DNA from: a bacterium
Lineage (GTDB): Bacteria; ARS69
Assembly (NCBI GenBank): GCA_025774805.1
Contig: JALGZR010000082.1
Span: 1 to 57,027 of the forward strand
Reading direction: 5' to 3'
DNA: 57,027 nucleotides
Part shown: one piece after another, positions 42,191-50,395 of the stretch
Position numbering within the stretch: position 1 is the stretch's first letter
How the letters are laid out: each line of letters starts with the position of its first letter
Notes under the pieces: generated by a model
Seen by the model: only the letters and a program-made list of their open reading frames with translations
Told to the model about the DNA's origin: nothing
The model's database searches: none
Made by a program: the position numbers and the translations under genes

Positions 42191-44602
42191 ATGGAATTGC
42201 GATTGGTGCTGGCCGGCTTCGGGACGGTCGGACAGGGGCTCGCCGAGCTCCTGCTCGAGCGAGGACGGATCCCGGAAGGTCTCGAGATCCGGGTCGTGGG
42301 CATCTCCGACAAGCTCAAGGGCAGCCTGCACGCGCCGGGAGGAATCGATCTGGCCGGCGCCCTGGTGCGGGCCGAGGCCGGGAGGCAGATCTCGGAGGCG
42401 GGCGACGCGTTCGACGGCGACGCCCTGCAGCTCATCCACACGGCCGATGCCGACATGCTCGTCGAGGCGACGTACACCGACCTCGAGACCGCGGAGCCGG
42501 CGACCTCCCACGTGCGCGCCGCGCTGGAGAAGGGCATGCACGTGACGACGATGAACAAGGGACCGATCGCGCTCCATTTCCACGAGCTGTCGGCCCTGGC
42601 CCGCGAACGGGGCGTGGGGCTCTTCTACGAAGGAACCGTGATGAGCGGCACGCCGATGCTCAACGTGATCCGGGAGACCCTGCGAGGATCGCGGATCACG
42701 GAGATGCGAGGGATCCTGAACGGCACCACGAACTACATCCTGACGCGGATGGAGGAGGGTCGCGAGTACGCGGACGCCCTCGCCAAGGCGCAGGAGCTGG
42801 GCTACGCAGAAGCGGTACCGGACGCCGACGTCCTCGGCTGGGACGCGCTGGCGAAGGTGACCATCCTCGCGAACGCGGTCTTCGGAGCGAAGGCGAAACC
42901 GAAGGACTTCCCCTGCCGGGGGATCACCGAGATCACCGCCGACGCCATCGCCGACGCGAAGGCCAGGGGCAAGCGGTTCAAGCTGATCGGGCGCGTGTGG
43001 CGCGACGGCGACAGCGTGCGCGGGAGCGTGGAGCCGCAAGAGGTGGATCTCAGCCACCCCCTCGCCGGCGTCATGGGCGCGACGAACGCGATGACCATCA
43101 CCACGGACACCCTGGGAGACGTCACCGTCGTGGGTCCGGGCGCGGGCCGGCGGCGACATCCTTCACGTGGGGGCCAGACGATGAAGATGCTTCTCGACGG
43201 CCGGTGGGTCGACCAGGACCGGAAAATCGAGGTCCGGGATCCGTTCGACGACTCTTTGATCGACACGGTGCCGGGCGCCTCGGCGGAGGACGTGGAGACG
43301 GCTCTCGCGGCCGCGGTGCGCGGCTTCGAGATCACCCGGAGAATGACGGTCCACGAGCGGGCGCAAATCCTCTACCGAACGGCGAACATCCTCGAGGCGG
43401 AGCAGGAGGAGTTTGCCACGATGATCGCGCGGGAAGGCTCCAAGACGATCCGCGAGGCGAGGAAGGAGGCCTCCCGCGCCGTCAACACGATGATCGTCGC
43501 GGCGGAGGAGTCCAAACGCATCCTCGGCGAGACGATTCCGTTCGACTCCTTCCCTGGGGGTGAGAAGCGGCGCGGCTACTACTACCGGTTCCCCATCGGA
43601 GTCGTGCTGGCGATCACGCCGTTCAATGATCCGTTGAACCTCGTCGCCCACAAGCTGGGGCCGGCGTTCGCCGCCGGGAACTCCGTCGTGCTGAAGCCCG
43701 CGACCGTGACGCCGCTCTCGGCCCTCAAGCTCGTGGAGGCGATGATCGAGGCGGGGATGCCGCCGGCCGCCATGCAGGTGATCACGGGAGTGGGCTCCGA
43801 GATCGGCGATCCGCTCGTCGCCGACGAGCGGGTCCGCATGATCTCCTTCACCGGGGGCGTGGACGCCGGGAAGCGCATCGCGAGTCTCGCCGGAATCAAG
43901 AAGATCGGCATGGAGCTGGGCTCCAACTCGCCCGTGATCGTCTGGAAGGACGCGGATCTCTCTCTCGCCGTGGAGTCCTGCGTGTCCGGAGCCTTCTGGG
44001 CCGCGGGGCAGAACTGCATCGGCGTGCAGCGGCTCCTCGTCCACCGCGATCTCTACGACCCGTTCCGGGAGCGGTTCGTGGAGCAGACGAAGGCCTACAA
44101 GATCGGGAACAAGCTCGACGAGGCGACGGACATGGGACCCATGATCACGGAGGCCGAGGCGAGACGCGTCGAGGAGTGGGTGGGGAGGGCGAAGGCCGAT
44201 GGCGCCACCGTGCTGGCCGGAGGGGGGCGGAAGGGTGCTCTCATGGAGCCCACGGTGCTGGAGAACGTCCCGGCGACGACGGTCATCCACTGCGAGGAGG
44301 TCTTCGGACCGACGGTCAACCTCTATCCCGTCGACGACCTGGACGCCGCTATTTCGGAGGCGAACTCGCTCCCTTACGGTCTCCTGACCGCCGTCTTCAC
44401 GAGCAATGTCGAGGTGGCCTTCAAGACCGCCTACGAGCTGGACTGCGGGGGCGTGATGATCAACGACTCCACCGACTACCGGCTCGACTCCATGCCGTTC
44501 GGCGGCGTCAAGTATTCGGGTCTGGGCCGGGAGGGGCTCAAGTTCTCGCTGCAGGAGATGACGGAGCCGAAGGTGGTGTGCTTCAACTTGGCAGGGGTCT
44601 AG
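42191..44602 (+). CDS. Homoserine dehydrogenase in frame with an NAD(P)-dependent aldehyde dehydrogenase
   Basis: A single 803-residue frame from ATG 42191 (GGAAGGAG upstream). Residues 1-~322 are homoserine dehydrogenase: LVLAGFGTVGQGLAELL, TTMNKGPIA, YEGTVMSGTPMLN, GILNGTTNYILT, VPDADVLGWDALAKVTILAN, ending GDVTVVGPGAG. The usual C-terminal ~15 residues are replaced by RRRHPSRGGQT. From ATG 43181 (MKMLLDGRWVDQD) to the end is a full-length aldehyde dehydrogenase: NSVVLKPATVTPLSALK, Glu in IGMELGSNSPVI, catalytic Cys in AGQNCIGVQ, CEEVFGPTVNLYPV. In the alternative frame the first gene would stop at TGA 43182-43184, overlapping ATG 43181 as ATGA. So either a real fusion or two coupled genes joined by a one-base change near 43140-43160. 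The aldehyde dehydrogenase substrate is unknown; aspartate or succinate semialdehyde would fit the context. Confidence 0.8.
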   Translation: MELRLVLAGFGTVGQGLAELLLERGRIPEGLEIRVVGISDKLKGSLHAPGGIDLAGALVRAEAGRQISEAGDAFDGDALQLIHTADADMLVEATYTDLETAEPATSHVRAALEKGMHVTTMNKGPIALHFHELSALARERGVGLFYEGTVMSGTPMLNVIRETLRGSRITEMRGILNGTTNYILTRMEEGREYADALAKAQELGYAEAVPDADVLGWDALAKVTILANAVFGAKAKPKDFPCRGITEITADAIADAKARGKRFKLIGRVWRDGDSVRGSVEPQEVDLSHPLAGVMGATNAMTITTDTLGDVTVVGPGAGRRRHPSRGGQTMKMLLDGRWVDQDRKIEVRDPFDDSLIDTVPGASAEDVETALAAAVRGFEITRRMTVHERAQILYRTANILEAEQEEFATMIAREGSKTIREARKEASRAVNTMIVAAEESKRILGETIPFDSFPGGEKRRGYYYRFPIGVVLAITPFNDPLNLVAHKLGPAFAAGNSVVLKPATVTPLSALKLVEAMIEAGMPPAAMQVITGVGSEIGDPLVADERVRMISFTGGVDAGKRIASLAGIKKIGMELGSNSPVIVWKDADLSLAVESCVSGAFWAAGQNCIGVQRLLVHRDLYDPFRERFVEQTKAYKIGNKLDEATDMGPMITEAEARRVEEWVGRAKADGATVLAGGGRKGALMEPTVLENVPATTVIHCEEVFGPTVNLYPVDDLDAAISEANSLPYGLLTAVFTSNVEVAFKTAYELDCGGVMINDSTDYRLDSMPFGGVKYSGLGREGLKFSLQEMTEPKVVCFNLAGV

Positions 44603-44686
44603 CCCGGGCCAGGGGTACCCGTCTCTCGACCGACGCCCCTCGGAACCTCGAAGCCTCCACGCCACCAGGATGGCGCGCGGCGTAGG

Positions 44687-45244
44687 CTACCGGTACATGC
44701 TCTTGATGCTGCCCCAGTTTTCGCTCTCCACCGCGATCGGAGAGCAGAATGTGGAGGAGGCACCGGGCGAGCTGCCATCGCTCGAATAGCCAATGAAGCC
44801 GTTCGAGTATCCATTGCCGTCGGTACCGATCGTGAGGTTGCGGTCGTTGGCGCCCGATGGGACCAAGCAGAGGCTACCGCCTGCGACGTCGAATACCGTC
44901 ACGATTCCGACCATCGTGGGGCAGGCCGGGGCACGGTCATAAACACCCAGCAGGTCGGTGGGGGCACCGCTGAACAGGTACTGCGGTGCCGAACCGGCAA
45001 CGCTCGAGACGACGATCGTCCCGGAGAGACCGAACTCGGAAGCGGCCGCTCTCGTGATGCCCGAGGAGCACCCGATCCACAGATACAGGGTCCCCGGCCC
45101 CCCCAGGGGCTCGCCGGTGTTCTGCGTGTAGTCGGTCGCGCTGACGCTGATGGTCCAGCCGAACTGGTTCGCGTTGGAGGCGAACGCGTTCGACGCAACG
45201 AGCAGGACCGCAAGGACGGAGACGATGGTCACGAATCGCCTCAT
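44687..45244 (-). CDS. Small secreted protein of unknown function
   Basis: 185 residues from ATG 45244, eight bases after GGAGGTGA. Clear signal peptide FVTIVSVLAVLLVASNAFA. The mature part is acidic-neutral, beta-rich, with several Cys (WIGCSSGITRAA, APACPTM, STFCSPIAVES), WTISVSATDYTQNTGEP near the start and a Ser/Gly-rich C-terminal region. No known domain recognised. It is flanked by convergent ALDH and a long gap, so no operon context. Confidence 0.7.
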   Translation of the reverse strand: MRRFVTIVSVLAVLLVASNAFASNANQFGWTISVSATDYTQNTGEPLGGPGTLYLWIGCSSGITRAAASEFGLSGTIVVSSVAGSAPQYLFSGAPTDLLGVYDRAPACPTMVGIVTVFDVAGGSLCLVPSGANDRNLTIGTDGNGYSNGFIGYSSDGSSPGASSTFCSPIAVESENWGSIKSMYR

Positions 45245-45945
45245 TTCGCACATCACCTCCATTTGAGAACCGATCACGCTCGGGCCATGACGAGCAGCCC
45301 CGCTCGCGCCCCGCACCGCAGCACGATCGAGATCCGGGGTTCACTTCCGGGGCCGAAGGGGGCGAGTCGACGGCATCGGTGCCTTGGGCATGTCCCCTCC
45401 ATATCTCTGTATCGGTGGGGCATCTCGTTGCCTATAGCTGTGAGTTCGGACGGCTGTAACTGGCCTGTTCACCCCGGGAGCGTGGCCGAGCCTACAATTC
45501 TAGACAAATAACCTGCCTTTTCGTTACGAAGCGGTGTGGCCGAATCGAGGAGGCCCGCGACGAGAATGTCCCGTCCGCCACCATGCCTGCGGCAGCCCCT
45601 CCTCCTCGCCGCTCTCCAGCCTGCGATGACTCGCGTTCACGGAGAGAGAGCGATCCCCCCCGGTACGAACGGCTTCCTCCCATGAGGACGTGCCCGTGCG
45701 CCTCGGACCCGGCGAAGCCCCCAGATCCTGCGGAGCGCTTATCATGAGAGGGGGGTCCCCACGGAACCGACAATCCGACCGGCGCCGGGGTTCTGAGGCC
45801 TCGGGCTCCAATCCCGGGAGCTCGAAAGGGCCTCAGGTTCCGGTTTCCCGATTCCGGCCACACGGGCACCGCCTGCGGAAGAACCATCAGGAAGAGCGGG
45901 CGATTCGACCTGCGGGTAGTGGCGACCGTTCATCGAGTCGAGGGA
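45245..45945. other. 700-bp interval without a supported gene
   Basis: Overlapping short frames on both strands have neither ribosome sites nor known motifs. An AT-rich patch at 45495-45535 includes a TAGAAT (minus strand) that could be a -10 box for the secreted protein gene; no good -35 accompanies it. Confidence 0.4.
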
Positions 45946-46935
45946 ATGAAGGCGATCGTTCAGAACAGGTACGGCTCACCGGATGTCTTCGAGCTCGAGG
46001 ACGTCCCCAAGCCGGTGGCCAAGGATGACGATCTGTTGGTGCGCGTTCACGCCGCTGCGCTCCACGCGGGTGACTACTTCATCATGAGAGGCGTGCCGTA
46101 CGCGGTGCGCTTGGTCGCAGGGTGGCCCCGACCGAAGAATCGTGTTCCGGGCTACGACGTGGCGGGATACGTCGAGTCGGCCGGGAAGAACGTCGAGCGG
46201 TTTCAACCGGGGGACGAGGTGTTCGGCACGTGCGAGGGCACCTGCGCCGAGTACGTGTGCGCCGGAGCGAGCAACTTCGAGTCGAGGCCGTCCAACCTCA
46301 CGCTCGAGCAAGCCGCGGCCGTACCGACGTCTGCACTCACTGCCCTCATCGGTCTTCGTGACGCGGGAGGGGTGAAGCCGGGGCAGAAGGTCTTGATCAA
46401 CGGTGCGTCGGGAGGCGTGGGTACGTTCGCCGTGCAGATCGCCAAGGAGCTCGGAGTGGAGGTGACCGGCGTATGCAGCACGAGGAACGTGGACCTGATC
46501 CGATCGATCGGCGCGGATCATGTCATCGATTACACGCAGGAGGATTTCACGCGAAGTGGGCTGCGCTACGATCTCATCCTCGATCAAGTGGCGAACCACT
46601 CGCCGGCGGACTGTCGACGCGCCCTCACCCCCCGGGGGATCCACATACCGAACAGCGGCAACAGAGGGCTGGGCTACATCGCGAAGGCGCTCGTGTCGTC
46701 GATGTTCGTGCGCCAGCGGGTGCGTCTGTTCGTCGCGAATCCGAAGAAAGGGGACCTGCTCGCTCTAAAGGAGCTCATCGAGGCCGGCAAGGTGACTCCG
46801 GTCATCGACAGGACGTACCCGCTGAGCGAGACCCCGGAGGCCTTCCGGTATCTGAGTGAAGGTCACGCCCGAGGAAAAGTAGTCATCACGGTCGAAGGTG
46901 ACTCCGCCGGCCCGCGAGGGCCCCGGGCCGTCTAA
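45946..46935 (+). CDS. Quinone-oxidoreductase-like MDR enzyme
   Basis: 329 residues from ATG 45946 (MKAIVQNRYGSPDVFELEDV); a GTG at 45919 would add nine residues. Zinc-free medium-chain dehydrogenase: GYDVAGYVESAGKNV, AAAVPTSALTALIGL, nucleotide-binding LINGASGGVGTFAVQIAKELG, IGADHVIDYTQEDF, ARGKVVITV. Probably an NADPH-dependent reductase of quinones or alpha,beta-unsaturated carbonyls. Its TAA overlaps the stop of the convergent kinase gene by 4 nt. Confidence 0.9.
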   Translation: MKAIVQNRYGSPDVFELEDVPKPVAKDDDLLVRVHAAALHAGDYFIMRGVPYAVRLVAGWPRPKNRVPGYDVAGYVESAGKNVERFQPGDEVFGTCEGTCAEYVCAGASNFESRPSNLTLEQAAAVPTSALTALIGLRDAGGVKPGQKVLINGASGGVGTFAVQIAKELGVEVTGVCSTRNVDLIRSIGADHVIDYTQEDFTRSGLRYDLILDQVANHSPADCRRALTPRGIHIPNSGNRGLGYIAKALVSSMFVRQRVRLFVANPKKGDLLALKELIEAGKVTPVIDRTYPLSETPEAFRYLSEGHARGKVVITVEGDSAGPRGPRAV

Positions 46936-49796
46936 CGGAAGCCCTGGAACTGGAGGACGTCGCGGCTGATGTTGCCCTGGGCGAAGACGACCTCCCGATC
47001 GTCCTCGCTCCACACGGCGTCGAAAACGAGGCCGGTCCGAAAATCCGTCAGCACGATCGGATTGCTTCCGTCGGCGTTCAAACGCCAAATGTTCTCGGTC
47101 TGGCCGACCCTCCGTTCGACGAGCAGGTGCCTTCCGTCGTGCGACCACTCATGGTTGGTGACGTCGCCCTCGTCAAAGCGGGTGAGCGGAACTGGCTCGG
47201 GACCGTCCAGCGACATCTTCCAGACGTTGCCGATACCGTCGACGTCGGCGACGAACGTGAAACCCCGGCCGTCGGGGGCCCAGTGGAAGTCTTCACCGGC
47301 GGGAGGCATGACGACGGCTGCTATCGGGTCCCCGCCTGCGGCGGGAATGACGACCAAGTGGCTGCGACTGCGAGCGCGGCCGCCGGTATGCCGGAAGGCC
47401 ATGTACCTCACAAGTTGCCCGTCGGGGGAGAAATCGGCGATGCCCCAGATGGGCTCGGTGACGATCTGCCGGGGCTCGCCGCCGTCCACGCCGACCGACC
47501 AGAGTCCAGGGGTATCAATGCGCGAGAACAGGAGCGACCGGCCGTCGGGTGAAATCTGATGTAGCCACTCGCCGGGGCCGTCCGTGAGCTGCGTAGGACC
47601 GTCCCCGCCGGCGTCCGTGCGAAACACGTGCTCCGTCGGCCCTTCCGCCCTGCCGCTGAAAAGGATCCCGTCCCGTCCCGGGATGTTCCGAGGACTCCAG
47701 ACCATGACGTTGCCGGACGTGATCTGCCGACGTCCCTCCCCGTCGCTCTCAATCGTCCACAGTTGCCGGCGCCGATTCCGGAGGGCCGTGTAGGCGATCG
47801 AGCCATCCGGCAGAGGGTCCATCTCGTAGACGGCGTCCGACCGCCCGGAGCTGTACGTGAGCTGTCGAGGCTCCCCGGTCCCGTCGGTCGGCGCCACCCA
47901 GAGGTCGCTCTGGCGGGCGTATCGAGTGGCGGCGATGGCGTCCTGTGACACGCTGACGCCGTAGTAATCGTCGAGATCGTTCGTGATCCTTCGCACGCTC
48001 CCGTCGGCCAGCGACAGGAGCCACACTTGCGAATTCAGGCTCGCCGAACTCTCCCCCGTCAGAACGAGACTCTCGCCTTCGGGAAGCCACGCGAGGCTCT
48101 CGATCAGGGTCCACTTCCCCGACGCGATCGTCTCCCGCTCCCCGGAACTCGCGTCGAAGACGACGACCGCTTGCCCGGGCTCCCGGATGCTCGGCACGAC
48201 GGCCGCGATGCGCTCTCCGTGCGGAGCCCAGACTGGACCGTAGAGCCACTCCGGCCGCTCGATCCGGGCCGCCGTTCGCTCTTCCCGAGTGTCGAGGTCG
48301 GCCACGATCAGCTCGTCGTGCCAGACTCCGTCCGCCAAGACTCCTCGCCAGAAGCAGACCCGCCGTCCATCGGGCGCGAAGCTGACCGGCGAGTCCACGT
48401 CGAAGAGACGCTTGCGAGGAGTTCCGCCGAGCGAGGGCACCTCGAACAGCGCCGAGTAGTGTGGTGTCTCCGGATCGGAGCTCAAGTAGTAGATGTAGGC
48501 ACCGTCGGGCGAGAAGCTGACCGACCAGAGGGACTCCTGGGGTGGGAGGACACGCACGTCGCTCCCGGTGGCCACTTGCCTGACCCAGAGCGTCCGCTCA
48601 TCGGAGGGGCCGGTGCCGTACGCGAGGTATCGTCCGTCGGCGGAGAGCACGGCACTCGTGATATCCGTTCCGCTCAAGAGCGTCGTCATGCGCATCGACT
48701 GGAAAGGGTCCGCCCCGGGGCCGGGGGCCCGGCCGCCGAACAGCCCCCACATCCCCAGGCCGATCCCGACGACGCCGATCACGACGGCGGCGACGATTCC
48801 CGCCCGGGCCGCGGGACCGCGAGTGGATCTCGCCGCGAGCGCCTGCGCCGTCGCGCTCCCCGAGCCCGACGGTGACAGCGAGTCGTACTCGTCCACGATC
48901 TCCTGGAGCTCGATCGCGAGATCCTTCATGGACTGGAACCGCTGATCGGGATTCTTCGGGAGGCAGCGGCGGATCAAGCGACACAGCGCTGCGGGGGTCT
49001 CCGGATTCAGGTCTTCCACGGGTGTCGGGATGTCGTGCAGGATTTGATGCAGCGTCTCGACGTCCGAATCCGCGAGGAACGGCCGCCGTCGCGTCGCGGC
49101 TTCGTACAGAATGCAGCCGAACGAGAAGATGTCCGATCGGTGGTCGACCGGCTTTCCCTGCACCTGCTCCGGAGACATGTACCCGATCGTACCGACCACG
49201 ACCCCTTCGTCCGTCTCGTCCAAAGCCCGCGTCGTCGCCTGGGTCATGTCTCCCCTGGAGGCCTCCCGCTCGGTGAGCTTCGCGAGTCCGAAGTCGAGGA
49301 CCTTCGCGTAGCCGTCCCGGGAGACCATGATGTTGCTGGGCTTCAGATCCCTGTGAACGATTCCCACGGCGTGCGCCTTCGCGAGTCCTTCCGCCGCCTG
49401 AGCGAGGTGGCCGACAAGCGTTCGCAGGTCCATCTTCTCGACGTGGATCTTGTTCTTGAGCGTCTCGCCCGTAACGAGTTCCATCGAGATGAAGTGAACG
49501 GGATCGGAAGGCGCCTCCTCGCCGGCGGCGTCACCGCAACGCACGCGATCCCGGCCGATCTCGTAGATGGTGACGATGTGCGGGTGGCTGAGCGAGGAAG
49601 CAGACTTCGCCTCCTTGACGAAACGTCGGACGCGCTCCTCGTTGCGAACGAGATCGGGAGGAAGGACCTTCAGTGCGACGCTGCGTTCGAGGGACTCGTC
49701 CTGGGCAACGTAGACTTCACCCATCCCTCCGGCCCCCAGGGGCCTGACGACACGGTAGTGGGCGATCTGGTCATGAGGTCGGAGGGTTCGGACCAT
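46932..49796 (-). CDS. Transmembrane Ser/Thr protein kinase with TolB-like propeller
   Basis: 954 residues, ATG 49796. Kinase domain (~12-290): [53 protein letters not shown], with an insert in the N-lobe (DRVRCGDAAGEEAPSDP). One membrane helix (AGIVAAVVIGVVGIGLGMWGLF, ~335). The outer part is a six- or seven-bladed TolB/PD40 propeller (YIYYLSSDPETP, VSFAPDGRRVCFWR, GRSLLFSRIDTPGLWSV). Same architecture as the damaged kinase at 25.5-28.2 kb; this one is intact. Presumably senses an external signal through the propeller. Stop codon overlaps that of the convergent MDR gene. Confidence 0.92.
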   Translation of the reverse strand: MVRTLRPHDQIAHYRVVRPLGAGGMGEVYVAQDESLERSVALKVLPPDLVRNEERVRRFVKEAKSASSLSHPHIVTIYEIGRDRVRCGDAAGEEAPSDPVHFISMELVTGETLKNKIHVEKMDLRTLVGHLAQAAEGLAKAHAVGIVHRDLKPSNIMVSRDGYAKVLDFGLAKLTEREASRGDMTQATTRALDETDEGVVVGTIGYMSPEQVQGKPVDHRSDIFSFGCILYEAATRRRPFLADSDVETLHQILHDIPTPVEDLNPETPAALCRLIRRCLPKNPDQRFQSMKDLAIELQEIVDEYDSLSPSGSGSATAQALAARSTRGPAARAGIVAAVVIGVVGIGLGMWGLFGGRAPGPGADPFQSMRMTTLLSGTDITSAVLSADGRYLAYGTGPSDERTLWVRQVATGSDVRVLPPQESLWSVSFSPDGAYIYYLSSDPETPHYSALFEVPSLGGTPRKRLFDVDSPVSFAPDGRRVCFWRGVLADGVWHDELIVADLDTREERTAARIERPEWLYGPVWAPHGERIAAVVPSIREPGQAVVVFDASSGERETIASGKWTLIESLAWLPEGESLVLTGESSASLNSQVWLLSLADGSVRRITNDLDDYYGVSVSQDAIAATRYARQSDLWVAPTDGTGEPRQLTYSSGRSDAVYEMDPLPDGSIAYTALRNRRRQLWTIESDGEGRRQITSGNVMVWSPRNIPGRDGILFSGRAEGPTEHVFRTDAGGDGPTQLTDGPGEWLHQISPDGRSLLFSRIDTPGLWSVGVDGGEPRQIVTEPIWGIADFSPDGQLVRYMAFRHTGGRARSRSHLVVIPAAGGDPIAAVVMPPAGEDFHWAPDGRGFTFVADVDGIGNVWKMSLDGPEPVPLTRFDEGDVTNHEWSHDGRHLLVERRVGQTENIWRLNADGSNPIVLTDFRTGLVFDAVWSEDDREVVFAQGNISRDVLQFQGFR

Positions 49797-49966
49797 GTGC
49801 CTCGCTCCGCCGAAGGTAGATGAACCCTACGCTTGGTCGGTGGCTCGTGTCCACGGACCGGCCTCGGGAAGGGGGCCGGGAGGGCGTACGGAGCACTCGC
49901 CTCGACGACACCCTCTCGAAGTGGCCCGGTGACCGGGATCAAGACGGGTGGCGCGGAGAATCGAAT

Positions 49967-49993
49967 GGCCCGGAAGTCCTTGACTCCCGGGCC
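49967..49993 (-). terminator. Hairpin downstream of the tRNA fragment
   Basis: GGCCCGG (49967-49973) pairs with CCGGGCC (49987-49993), with an inner AGTC/GACT extension. On the minus strand it lies eight bases after the tRNA-like 3' end, as a tRNA terminator would. Confidence 0.45.
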
Positions 49994-50001
49994 CTTAAGA
50001 C

Positions 50002-50026
50002 TGGTAGCGGGGGCAGGATTTGAACC
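50002..50026 (-). pseudogene. 3'-terminal 25 nt of a tRNA(fMet)-type gene (possible att scar)
   Basis: On the minus strand 50026-50002 reads GGTTCAAATCC (T-loop and half its stem), then CCCCCGC and discriminator plus ACCA, matching the end of common bacterial initiator tRNA genes with encoded CCA. The 5' half of the T-stem should be GCAGG or GTCGG and the rest of the tRNA is missing: similarity stops at 50026-50027. Integrative elements often leave such 3' ends. Identification as fMet is from memory of the consensus. Confidence 0.6.
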
Positions 50027-50395
50027 GAGGAGGGGCGGTGGCGCAAGTGATTAGGAGAAAAGGATTTGCGCGCCTAACCGTTTGACCCGTCGGAAGTTGC
50101 GAGTCCCCTGGAGTCGACCTCGTCTGAGGCGGCTCCAGGTCGTCCAATGGGACCCCGAGATCCGGGATGCGCCAGCGGAGGGAGATCGCCAAGGGAGGGC
50201 GGGGTAAGGATCGACATTCAAGTCATTTGGACGAAGAAGAAGCGATTGAACGCCTTGAAGGCGAAGGCCGTTTGATATGCCTGCTCGGATTTGCTGCCCT
50301 GAGTTCCGAAGCAACGCAGACGACTCAATCGGCAGGTCTGAGTCCGGATCGACCTCTTCCCCAAGAGCCGCCGCTTCTGGCATGCTTGGCGAGTC

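Larger units (their letters stand above)
49797..50395. other. 600-bp interval with a tRNA 3'-end fragment
   Basis: No supported protein gene. It contains the hairpin at 49967-49993 and the tRNA fragment at 50002-50026; the sequence after 50027 no longer resembles a tRNA. The kinase gene at 50396 begins without a strong Shine-Dalgarno. Confidence 0.5.

Noticed and set aside
45492-45887. A 131-codon minus-strand frame in the 45-46 kb gap
   Set aside because: No ribosome site, no domain, biased composition (Gly, Arg, Ser); judged non-coding.
50027-50110. Complete tRNA gene extending from the tRNA-like 3' end
   Set aside because: No anticodon or D-arm can be folded upstream; similarity stops abruptly at the T-stem.
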